Assembly (NCBI GenBank): GCA_919902495.1
Contig: CAKKRC010000034.1
Coordinates: 1 to 41,987 of the forward strand
Origin: Nitrospiria bacterium
GTDB taxonomy: Bacteria; Nitrospirota; UBA9217
Direction of reading: 5' to 3'
DNA length: 41,987 nucleotides
Numbering within the stretch: position 1 is the first letter of the stretch; each line of letters opens with the position of its first letter. Of the stretch, positions 25,080 through 31,946 are shown in pieces. Both the position numbers and the translations under genes were made by a program. Below the pieces are notes generated by a model. It searched no databases and was not told where the DNA came from. It saw nothing but the letters and a program-made list of their open reading frames with translations.

Positions 25080-27530
25080 TTACGGACAGGCCCCCGCTGC
25101 GGGCACGCTGTAGGGATCGATGATGGGAATCCCTGTCACGTCGAAAGAATAGCAGACGTCCGCACCGAGGCACGGGGCAAGGTCCATCGATGGCGGAGCG
25201 TGGTCCCAGGCGTTCTTCCGGGCGTCGATCTGGCTGTTGACCAGCACCTCGAGGTCCACGATTGCGTTGCAGAAGATGCTGTTCGACTTCACGGAAGGCG
25301 TTCCGCCGGTCACGGAAATGCCCACATCGTTGCTGGTGACGGTATTGAAGCTGACCGTGGGCATCCCGCCCGCGATCTCGATGCCCACGTCGTTGCCCGC
25401 GATGAAGTTCGTCTTGACCTCGTTCTTGTGGATGAGCGGCGCACCCGCCGATACCAGGATGCCCTTGATGTTGTTCGCGATGGTATTGTTCCGGACCGAC
25501 GGCCTGCCGCCCGCGGCAGTAACGATGATGCCGACGCCGTTGTTCTCAAGCGTGTTCCCGTCGATGGACGGGTCAGTATCGGCGTCCACCTCGATGCCGG
25601 TCTGCTTCCCGGAGATCCTGTTCCCGATGACCGACGGCCTGCCGGCGCTGATGACGATCCCGCGAATGCCGGCGCCCGATATGGTTGAAGTGGCCACGCT
25701 GGAATTTGCCGACAGGGTGACGGCATCGAGGGCCGGCCCGTCGATCACGCTGCTGCTCACCGTAATTTGCGACGGTGTGCCGCCGGGCCCGCTGACGCGG
25801 TCATCGATCCCCGTCTTTGCGGCTGCAGGAATGACCGTGCACCCGTCGATGCCGGCGTTCACGTTGCCGTAGATCGCGTCGGCTCCGCTGCCGGTCGCGT
25901 CGATGATCGTGCTGTTCGCGGCCCCGCGGCAATAGACCGTGGTGTACGGCGTGAGCTGAAGCGGAAAGACCTCGCCGTTCGCGGGCAGGTCGTACATGCC
26001 TGCCGCTGCATATACGCCCAGGACGTTCGTATTGCTCATCGTGATGACCGAGAGCACCTTGGTTATGGTCTTGTAGGGGCTGGCTTCCGATCCGCTGTTC
26101 CCGTCGCTGCCGGTGTTCGCGTCGACGTAGTACCCCGGCGCGACGCTCCAGAGCTGCCGGGTGTTCGTGTCGACGTTTCCCGCCTCGTCGCGGGCATTCA
26201 CCTTGAAGTAGTAGATCACGCCGGGGACGAGCCCGGTCGCAAGGTGGGAGGTTGCGCCGGGCGCGGTGATGACGGTCGGTTCCGGAGCGAACGCTCCCGA
26301 CGTTGTGCTCTGGGAGACCAGGTAAACGATGTTCGAAACAGGGGTCATATCATCGGTTGCGGCAAACCACGCCAGCTGCGAACTGGTGAGGGTAACGCGG
26401 GCAATGGAGTCGATCCCCGCGAAGACCGGCGGGACCGTATCGGTCGCGGTGCCGGTCGTGAACGACCACAGATGGTCCTGTGCCAGCGGAACGTTGTTCG
26501 TGCTCCGGGCAGCCGTCGTGATCGTCGCCGTATAGGTCGCGCTTGATGCCAGCGGGCCGGCGGGAGCGAACGTCGCCGTCCGGCCCGGCGTGTTGTAGGT
26601 CACCGTGCCGGTGATGCCGCTGACCGTGAATGAGGCGGCGGCGATCGTGGCCGGATCCATGGCCTCGGAGAATGCGGCGGTAATGACCGCGTTCAGCGGG
26701 ACGCCGGTCCCGCCGTCCGCCGGGCTGGTCGCGGTCACGCTTGGGATGGTAGGCGCCGTGGTGAACAGCCAGACGAAGCTCCGGGCGAGCGGGATCCCGT
26801 ATGCGCTCCGGGCGCCGGTGGTCAGCATAACGGTGTAGTCGGTGTTCGGGACAAGGTCAGCGGAAAGGGTGAAGGTGGCCGTCGTGCCGGCAGCGCTCAC
26901 CGTACCCGTGACCGTGATGCCGCTCGCGGTCTCCACGACAGAGAACGTGGTCGCAGTGATCGTCGAGGGGTCCATGGTCTCGGAGAAGGTGGCGGTGATG
27001 ACCGGCCGGTAAACAACGCCGGTCGCTCCATCGGCGGGAGCCGTCGCAGTGACCTGGGGTATGCTTGATGTTCCCGGCGTCATGACGATCGGGATATCGA
27101 GGGGAGCGCCGGTCAGGTCGACCACGACCTGTCCGCTGAACACGACAGAACTCGCGGCGGAAAGGCCCTGTACGAGAAAATTCCTTTGTGCGCCGATGGG
27201 GACATCGACCGTGATGCTCACGCTGTCAAGTCCCGCTGCGGCCTCGGTCCGCTCGATCGACGTCATGTCCGTGGCCGTGACGGTCAGCCGGACATTCGAT
27301 ACGATTGAAGGGATATACGCACTGGCCGGCGGCGGTGCAAGAAAAGCAGATGCGACACGCGCCATTCGATATGCAAGGGTCGCCGGTTCGACGGTCAGCG
27401 CGGCGGTTTTCCCCGCCGCCTGCACATTGACGGTCACCGTGCTTGTCCTGGGCGTCGTGATCGTGTTAAGACACGCGTACAGCACGCCGACGATCAGCAC
27501 CGCGACAATTATGAGCTTTCCTTTCTTCAT
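25080..27530 (-). CDS. Large lipoprotein with two Big_5 Ig domains, FN3-like domain and beta-helix (module 2)
   Basis: An 816-residue lipoprotein. The signal ends VLYAC (Cys20, Leu at +2). An N-terminal domain (about 25-150, with RNFLVQGL and DLTGAPLDIPI) is shared with the paralogue at 21229-22869. Two bacterial Ig (Big_5) domains follow (about 156-258 and 261-359, each with ATFSE/AAFSEAMDP), then an FN3-like domain (about 365-465), then a DUF1565 parallel beta-helix (about 470-800) ending in KNAWDH. The ATG at 27530 is used because AGGTGG lies 8 nt upstream; a GTG at 27542 is possible. It lies 15 bp after FecR2 and is followed by a terminator. It differs from its paralogue mainly by the inserted Ig/FN3 stalk. 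Confidence 0.85.
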   Translation of the reverse strand: MKKGKLIIVAVLIVGVLYACLNTITTPRTSTVTVNVQAAGKTAALTVEPATLAYRMARVASAFLAPPPASAYIPSIVSNVRLTVTATDMTSIERTEAAAGLDSVSITVDVPIGAQRNFLVQGLSAASSVVFSGQVVVDLTGAPLDIPIVMTPGTSSIPQVTATAPADGATGVVYRPVITATFSETMDPSTITATTFSVVETASGITVTGTVSAAGTTATFTLSADLVPNTDYTVMLTTGARSAYGIPLARSFVWLFTTAPTIPSVTATSPADGGTGVPLNAVITAAFSEAMDPATIAAASFTVSGITGTVTYNTPGRTATFAPAGPLASSATYTATITTAARSTNNVPLAQDHLWSFTTGTATDTVPPVFAGIDSIARVTLTSSQLAWFAATDDMTPVSNIVYLVSQSTTSGAFAPEPTVITAPGATSHLATGLVPGVIYYFKVNARDEAGNVDTNTRQLWSVAPGYYVDANTGSDGNSGSEASPYKTITKVLSVITMSNTNVLGVYAAAGMYDLPANGEVFPLQLTPYTTVYCRGAANSTIIDATGSGADAIYGNVNAGIDGCTVIPAAAKTGIDDRVSGPGGTPSQITVSSSVIDGPALDAVTLSANSSVATSTISGAGIRGIVISAGRPSVIGNRISGKQTGIEVDADTDPSIDGNTLENNGVGIIVTAAGGRPSVRNNTIANNIKGILVSAGAPLIHKNEVKTNFIAGNDVGIEIAGGMPTVSFNTVTSNDVGISVTGGTPSVKSNSIFCNAIVDLEVLVNSQIDARKNAWDHAPPSMDLAPCLGADVCYSFDVTGIPIIDPYSVPAAGACP

Positions 27531-27545
27531 GACGATCACCACCTG

Positions 27546-28382
27546 TTACTGAAAGACCGGCCTCACCGTGATCGGGGCCTTGACCGGCGGCACCGGCTGT
27601 TGATCGATCGGCGGCTCAATCAGGGGAGGCACGAACGGGTCACCCTGTCCCTGGCCGCCTTGTCCGCCCTGGCCCTGCTGGATGTCGGCGATCGTATCAT
27701 CGACGTCAGTGACGCCTATGTCGCCGCCGTCATCCGACAGATCGGCAAGTTCCTTAAGGTCATGACCGCGCGGCGACGTATCGGAGCCGCTTCCCCAGAG
27801 ATCGATGCTGAAGGGTTCCGGCGGGCTGGGACCGTCGCTCCCGGTGATGGTGGACATCTGGCCCGCGACGAGGATGACCATCCGGTCAGCGCCGTGCTTG
27901 ATGTTCCTGATCTCGAGGCCCCCCTCGATCACCGCGATCCCGGTCGTGTTGCCCGCCGCGTCAAACCACATCACAAAGACCGTCCCCCGCGCCGCGGCGT
28001 AGGCCGTGGGGGTCTGGACCTTGAACGCTCCGGCGCCGACGATCGCACGTAGCTTTCCGTCGGCAAGCTCATAGAGCGACTCCGCCTGCTTCGCAGCCGC
28101 GTTATAGAGGAACTGACGGACCACGAGCTTGCCGCTCGGCCCGAGGGTCAGCACGCTGTCGTTCTTGAACAGGATCTTGACCCGGCTGCGCTCCCGCGTA
28201 AGCACCGTGTCCTTCTCCTGCACGTCGTCCCGCACTTTCATGAAACGCGAGCCCTCGCCGTGCTCGATCACCGCTTTGCCGCGCAGGGAAACGACATTCC
28301 CTGCGTGCTCGATCGCCGCCGCGGTCCCGGGATGATGGACCGCAAGGACCGCGATCAGGAATATGGCCAACCTGTTCGTCAT
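27546..28382 (-). CDS. FecR-domain periplasmic protein (module 2)
   Basis: A 278-residue exported protein: signal peptide (about 1-23), FecR domain (about 25-185; LRGKAVIEH, VLTLGPSGKLVVRQFLY, TPTAYAAARGTVF), then an acidic linker and a Gly/Gln- then Pro-rich tail. Paralogous to 22882-23664 across the FecR domain, but the tail is different, so the two copies may contact different partners. It overlaps the TPR-barrel gene by 4 nt (ATGA), with GGAG upstream. Confidence 0.88.
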   Translation of the reverse strand: MTNRLAIFLIAVLAVHHPGTAAAIEHAGNVVSLRGKAVIEHGEGSRFMKVRDDVQEKDTVLTRERSRVKILFKNDSVLTLGPSGKLVVRQFLYNAAAKQAESLYELADGKLRAIVGAGAFKVQTPTAYAAARGTVFVMWFDAAGNTTGIAVIEGGLEIRNIKHGADRMVILVAGQMSTITGSDGPSPPEPFSIDLWGSGSDTSPRGHDLKELADLSDDGGDIGVTDVDDTIADIQQGQGGQGGQGQGDPFVPPLIEPPIDQQPVPPVKAPITVRPVFQ

Positions 28383-29695
28383 AACCGTATCTCCACAAAG
28401 AGGCCCACAATGTCCCTTCTATATGTATAGAGATCGAGGTTCGAGTCGTTCACCATGTACTGGTCGGCCAGGCTCACGCGCACGGTCCTGCTCAGGTCCC
28501 GAAAAACACCCACCGTGCCCTCCCACCGGCGGTCATGCCGATCGGGAGAGAACGGCACCGGCGACGGTCCGTACTTCCAGTCCGAAACAGCGGCATTCGC
28601 GAAGACCGAGTATCCTCCGAACTGGCTCCTCGCCGTGCAGGACAGCTTGTGGCCCGTGGCATCCCAGTTCGCTTTCTCCGCGAGATCCTGTTCGTAGCCA
28701 TATTCGAACACGACGCTCGTCTCCTTCGTGAACATCTGGGTATGGGACACCCCCGCGGTCGCCGCCGCGCCCGACCGGTCGCTGTTCGTCGGGAAATCCC
28801 CGCTGTTCAGGTACTTGCGGTCCTCCCAGCCTGCAGAGAACTGTGTTCTCGATTTTTCCATCAGGACCAGGCTAAGTACCGGCCGGACCGCTGCGAGCGA
28901 ACTGTAGCGTTCGCCGCCGACGTACGACGTAACATACCCCGCCTGCAGTGTGGCCTGCGTCCCCGGGGAGAACGCATACCGTCCGGCAAGACTGATATCA
29001 TGCTGCTGCACATTGTAATCCTCAAGCTCGTAATGCAGGTTCTGGTAGAACTGGTAGTTCGCCTCGAAACCGCTCCGCTCTGTCGTCCGGAAGGGATAAG
29101 AACCATAGACGGAGAGGATGCTCCGCCAATCAGACTTCCGGTCCTGCGGTATGAAAGGATTGTCAGGCTCCAGGATCACGTTCGAATCGTACTGGAGGCC
29201 TCCGACAACCTTCAGCGCAGGTTTCTCGCCTTTTTTCGACGGCGTCATCCCTTCCATCAGCTCCTTCGCGTTGTCTGCAAGCTCCGCGGTAGCGACCGCG
29301 GCGGTAACCGTCGCCAGCAGCCGGTTCGCCTCTCCATACTCTTTCAGGTGGGCAAGGACAACGCCCAACTCGTACCGGGACCGGGTGTTCGTCGGGTCCT
29401 CGGAATACACCTTCTGGAGCAGCTCCTTCGCCGGGCCGTACTCTTCATTCCGGGAATACGCGATCCCAAGCGCCAGCATCGCGCCATGCTCTCCCGGTTT
29501 AAGTTCGAGGGCTTTCTTGAGATACGCGATGGCCGGACCGTAGTTCCTGAGCTCGATCTCGTATTGTCCCTTGGCCAGAGCTATCTCATGATCCTTCAGG
29601 GTGTCGCATTCCGCCTTCCCGGGCAGCAGGAAAATAAGACAGAAAACGACGATCCCCGCCCTGAAAGCGGATGTCAAACGTGAACTGCTCTTCAT
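28379..29695 (-). CDS. TPR plus outer-membrane beta-barrel protein, Slam-like (module 2)
   Basis: A 438-residue exported protein: signal peptide (about 1-30), TPRs (about 35-140; YGPAIAYLKKALELKPGEHG), and a barrel-like C-terminus (about 160-438) beginning GGLQYDSNVILE and ending VEIRL, both shared with the paralogue at 23661-24959. It is the first gene of module 2 and is divergent from the sigma-54-controlled small membrane genes. The ATG is preceded by an extended -10 box 6 nt away and no Shine-Dalgarno. A role in exporting or anchoring the linked lipoprotein is inferred. Confidence 0.8.
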   Translation of the reverse strand: MKSSSRLTSAFRAGIVVFCLIFLLPGKAECDTLKDHEIALAKGQYEIELRNYGPAIAYLKKALELKPGEHGAMLALGIAYSRNEEYGPAKELLQKVYSEDPTNTRSRYELGVVLAHLKEYGEANRLLATVTAAVATAELADNAKELMEGMTPSKKGEKPALKVVGGLQYDSNVILEPDNPFIPQDRKSDWRSILSVYGSYPFRTTERSGFEANYQFYQNLHYELEDYNVQQHDISLAGRYAFSPGTQATLQAGYVTSYVGGERYSSLAAVRPVLSLVLMEKSRTQFSAGWEDRKYLNSGDFPTNSDRSGAAATAGVSHTQMFTKETSVVFEYGYEQDLAEKANWDATGHKLSCTARSQFGGYSVFANAAVSDWKYGPSPVPFSPDRHDRRWEGTVGVFRDLSRTVRVSLADQYMVNDSNLDLYTYRRDIVGLFVEIRL

Positions 29696-29701
29696 ATGTA
29701 T

Positions 29702-29710
29702 AGTTTAGCA
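29702..29710 (-). promoter_or_regulatory. Extended -10 promoter of the module 2 operon
   Basis: TGCTAAACT on the minus strand (a TG-n-TAAACT extended -10) ends 6 nt before the ATG at 29695. The -35 is weak, as is common with extended -10 promoters. Confidence 0.4.
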
Positions 29711-29778
29711 CTATCCGTCTGGGGCCGTGATATGCCCGCCTTGTAAGCGGTAATACCGCGCGCTTTTCAGCGTATCTC

Positions 29779-29823
29779 TTTGCATGAATGATATTGATAA
29801 TGTCTTTTTTGCATGACTGCAAA
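29779..29823 (+). promoter_or_regulatory. Possible activator sites upstream of the sigma-54 promoter
   Basis: TTTGCATGA occurs at 29779-29787 and 29808-29816. The second copy is part of a 16-bp palindrome, TTTGCATGACTGCAAA (29808-29823). Both lie about 45-90 bp upstream of the -24 box, a plausible position for enhancer-binding protein sites. Confidence 0.4.
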
Positions 29824-29867
29824 TACTTTTACCGGCCTGTTCTTCGGTATTTCAACGACTTGCGTTT

Positions 29868-29883
29868 TGGCACGGTCTCTGCA
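29868..29883 (+). promoter_or_regulatory. Sigma-54 (RpoN) promoter for the twin membrane protein genes
   Basis: TGGCACG (29868-29874), 4 nt, then CTGCA (29879-29883). This matches TGGCACG-N4-TTGCA with one mismatch, and the GG and GC doublets have the required 10-nt separation. The expected transcript starts near 29895, leaving a leader of about 35 nt. Confidence 0.7.
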
Positions 29884-29929
29884 ATATACAGGGCAGAAGC
29901 GCAATGAGAAACACTAAGGAGGTAGAAAA

Positions 29930-30244
29930 ATGAAGAACTCAATCGCAAAAAAGGGTGCATACATCGGAGCAGGCGCAGGACTGGTGCTCTTCGCAATCTT
30001 CGGACTTCTCCCCGGAAGCCTTCTGGGCGGCGCGGCCGGGATCAATGTCGCGGGCTGGCTCTTCGGCCTTCCGCTTGAGCCGGGCATCATCTCCCGGGCC
30101 ATCGTGCTGATCGCGATGCTGGTGGGCGTGCTGGTCGCCGGGATCGTGATCGTAACGGCAACCACCACGGTGGGCTGGCTGGCGGGCAGGATGCTCGACG
30201 GTTCGGCGGCGCATGAGCACAAGGAAGCGGCAGCGCATAAGTAA
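29930..30244 (+). CDS. Small membrane protein, paralogue 1
   Basis: A 104-residue protein with two or three hydrophobic segments (about 9-30, 35-47 and 60-88), small-residue-rich (Gly/Ala), with a short basic N-terminus and a His/Lys/Ala-rich C-terminal tail. AAGGAGG lies about 6 nt before the ATG. It shares start, length and pattern (MKN, then IGA, then LFxxFG, then RAxV) with the protein at 30305-30628, so the pair arose by duplication. The sigma-54-type promoter suggests expression in response to an envelope, nitrogen or other specialised signal. I do not recognise the family. Confidence 0.75.
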   Translation: MKNSIAKKGAYIGAGAGLVLFAIFGLLPGSLLGGAAGINVAGWLFGLPLEPGIISRAIVLIAMLVGVLVAGIVIVTATTTVGWLAGRMLDGSAAHEHKEAAAHK

Positions 30245-30304
30245 GTTAAGAAGACAGACAACAGACTAGAAACTATAAAAAACTTTGATAAAGGAGATAC
30301 GACA

Positions 30305-30628
30305 ATGAAGAACGAAACAGTAAAGACGGGCATGAAGATCGGAGCGGTGGTGGGCGGGATCCTGTTCCTGGCATTCGGAGTGATGGCGGGCTTCTACTTC
30401 GGCAGCTACGGCACCTTGTTCATCCTGCAGAAGCTGATGGGCGGGACGGTTGAACCGACCCTCTTCGTCAGAGCGGCCATCGTGGTCGGCATCGGGGTGG
30501 GCATCGCGGCCTCGGCCACGGTGAGCATCGTGACGGGCGGCCTGCTCGGGACAGTGATGGGTTTCGTGGTATCCGCGCCCAGGATCATGCAGGAGAAGAA
30601 GGCGGCGGCTGCGGCGGCAAAAGCGTAA
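30305..30628 (+). CDS. Small membrane protein, paralogue 2
   Basis: A 107-residue protein with hydrophobic segments at about 10-45 and 52-92, and a C-terminal tail of Lys and Ala. AAGGAG lies 8 nt before the ATG. It is a tandem paralogue of 29930-30244, 60 bp downstream, and a strong terminator follows 15 bp after its stop, so the two form a bicistronic operon under the sigma-54-type promoter. Function unknown. Confidence 0.75.
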   Translation: MKNETVKTGMKIGAVVGGILFLAFGVMAGFYFGSYGTLFILQKLMGGTVEPTLFVRAAIVVGIGVGIAASATVSIVTGGLLGTVMGFVVSAPRIMQEKKAAAAAAKA

Positions 30629-30643
30629 TTCAAGCGATCGTAG

Positions 30644-30672
30644 GGGCGGCCCTGAGTGGCCGCCCTTCTTGT
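30644..30672 (+). terminator. Terminator of the twin membrane protein operon
   Basis: An 8-bp stem GGGCGGCC/GGCCGCCC (30644-30651 and 30658-30665) with a 6-nt loop, followed by TTCTT. Confidence 0.8.
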
Positions 30673-30690
30673 ATTTCTGATGATAACGAT

Positions 30691-30720
30691 AAGGCGGTGG
30701 GGATCAACCCTCACCGCCTT
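30691..30720. terminator. Second hairpin between convergent genes
   Basis: AAGGCGGTGGGG (30691-30702) pairs with CCCTCACCGCCTT (to 30720) around a short loop; a TTTATATT run follows on the plus strand. It may act as a back-up terminator for the plus operon or terminate the CpXC gene on the minus strand. Confidence 0.55.
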
Positions 30721-30757
30721 TATATTCTCTCTTTCCCTATCACCCGGCAGGCCTGTT

Positions 30758-31615
30758 TTAAATATCAGCCCGTTCTTCCGGCCGCTGTGCCGGCTGCTTC
30801 TTTCCCGCCCGTTTTTCCTGTTTATGGAAGGCGACCGTGCCAAGCTTCCAGGTATAGACCCTTCCGCAGCTCTCGCAGGATGCGCCTGCAAGCGACTCGC
30901 TGCAGTTCGGGCAATAAATGACGTAATGACGGGAAAGAAGACTGTCGTGGTCGTCCAGCACAACGCTCCTGCCGCAGCACTTGAATTCCTTGGTCAGGTC
31001 CCCGCCGCAGACACAGCGCCGGTCCATGGGCCAGGGAAGCATCTCCTCCAGATTGTAGATGGCCCGGGCGAGAAGGTCCACAAGTTCGTCCTCGGTCGTG
31101 TTGCCGAAGAACGACTCCGTCAGCTTCTCCCGGATCTCGATCATCATGGGATCTTCCTTCAGGAACGCCAGGAATTTCCGGGTGCGAGCTTCCCCCCTGC
31201 CGATCCTTGACAGCGAAAGGAGGTTTTTGTTGGTCCGGTAGTGTTCCTGAAGATAGATGAGCGTCCATAGCTGCGTCAGGTCATAAAAATATTCAAGGAT
31301 GGGATAGTATCCGTATTTTTCCTTGATCGACGCCTCCACCTCGCCCCGGGAATCCGGGATCCGGGGGAAAACGGCGACCAGGATCCCTTCTTCAAAGTCC
31401 TCGTAAAAGAACGGTGTATCGGCGAAGTTCCTGCATCCGCAGTGTAAACACTGGACGATGTTGAACTGCCAGCGGAGCAGGAGCTTTTTCACCTGCGGGG
31501 TCCGCGAAACGTCCACCCAGGTGATCACCTTTGCCTGGAAGTCCCGGTCGCAGCTCCCGCAATGAAAGGTCTCCCTGCTGTAGGCCTCCGCCTGGTTGAT
31601 ATTGATGTTTAGCAT
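30758..31615 (-). CDS. CpXC-domain protein with zinc-ribbon cysteines
   Basis: A 285-residue cytoplasmic protein. The N-terminal CpXC-type domain has the paired Cys motif CGSC (19-22) and CLHCGC (about residue 57-62). The C-terminal part has further pairs (CVCGG, CCGR, CPNC, CESCG) that would form one or two zinc ribbons. The middle (about 85-200) is helical with no recognised motif. The start is placed at 31615 because TATAAT lies 6 nt upstream; an in-frame start at 31633 would include the -10 box. It is convergent with the small membrane protein operon. Role unknown; zinc-ribbon proteins of this type may bind nucleic acid or partner proteins. Confidence 0.75.
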   Translation of the reverse strand: MLNININQAEAYSRETFHCGSCDRDFQAKVITWVDVSRTPQVKKLLLRWQFNIVQCLHCGCRNFADTPFFYEDFEEGILVAVFPRIPDSRGEVEASIKEKYGYYPILEYFYDLTQLWTLIYLQEHYRTNKNLLSLSRIGRGEARTRKFLAFLKEDPMMIEIREKLTESFFGNTTEDELVDLLARAIYNLEEMLPWPMDRRCVCGGDLTKEFKCCGRSVVLDDHDSLLSRHYVIYCPNCSESLAGASCESCGRVYTWKLGTVAFHKQEKRAGKKQPAQRPEERADI

Positions 31616-31621
31616 GGTTCC

Positions 31622-31627
31622 ATTATA
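31622..31627 (-). promoter_or_regulatory. -10 box of the CpXC gene
   Basis: A perfect minus-strand TATAAT ends 6 nt before the ATG at 31615. The -35 is unclear. It predicts a leaderless mRNA. Confidence 0.45.
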
Positions 31628-31749
31628 CACCACATTCTAAAAAACTCACTTTGAAAAATACATCCCCTTTGTGGTAGAATGCCGCGCCATAGGGTGTTGC
31701 ATTTAGCATCTTTTTGCGAAAGACCCTAACCCGGACAAGCCGGAACCAA

Positions 31750-31885
31750 AATTTGCCACGAAGACTCGAAGGCACGAAGAATTACAACAACCGTTCAAGG
31801 TACTGTTTTACTGTTTAGATTATGGTTGTACTTCGTGTCTTAGTGCCTCGCTTAGAAGCGCCTACTGTTGGTCGTGGCAAAATAT
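31750..31885. repeat. Intergenic palindromic repeat element 3, with hairpin module
   Basis: The left arm (about 31750-31781, TTGCCACGAAG followed by CGAAGGCACGAAG in 8-nt units) is inverted in the right arm (TTCGTGTCTTAGTGCCT, then CGTGGCAAAAT). The right arm is interrupted at 31849-31871 by the 23-bp module CGCTTAGAAGCG + CCTACTGTTGG, identical to 4036-4058. Just upstream, CTAACCCGGACAAGCC (about 31726-31741) recurs near 41935-41950. Together these fill the 331-bp gap between the CpXC and topoisomerase genes. Confidence 0.75.
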
Positions 31886-31895
31886 TCTTGCCATT

Positions 31896-31925
31896 TTGAG
31901 TAGAATTTGATTTTTTAGTTACTAT
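31896..31925 (+). promoter_or_regulatory. Promoter of the topoisomerase gene
   Basis: TTGAGT at 31896-31901, an 18-bp spacer and TACTAT at 31920-31925, starting just after palindromic element 3. A short leader containing CGAGG precedes the ATG at 31947. Confidence 0.45.
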
Positions 31926-31946
31926 ATCCCGATCACGAGGTAACGC

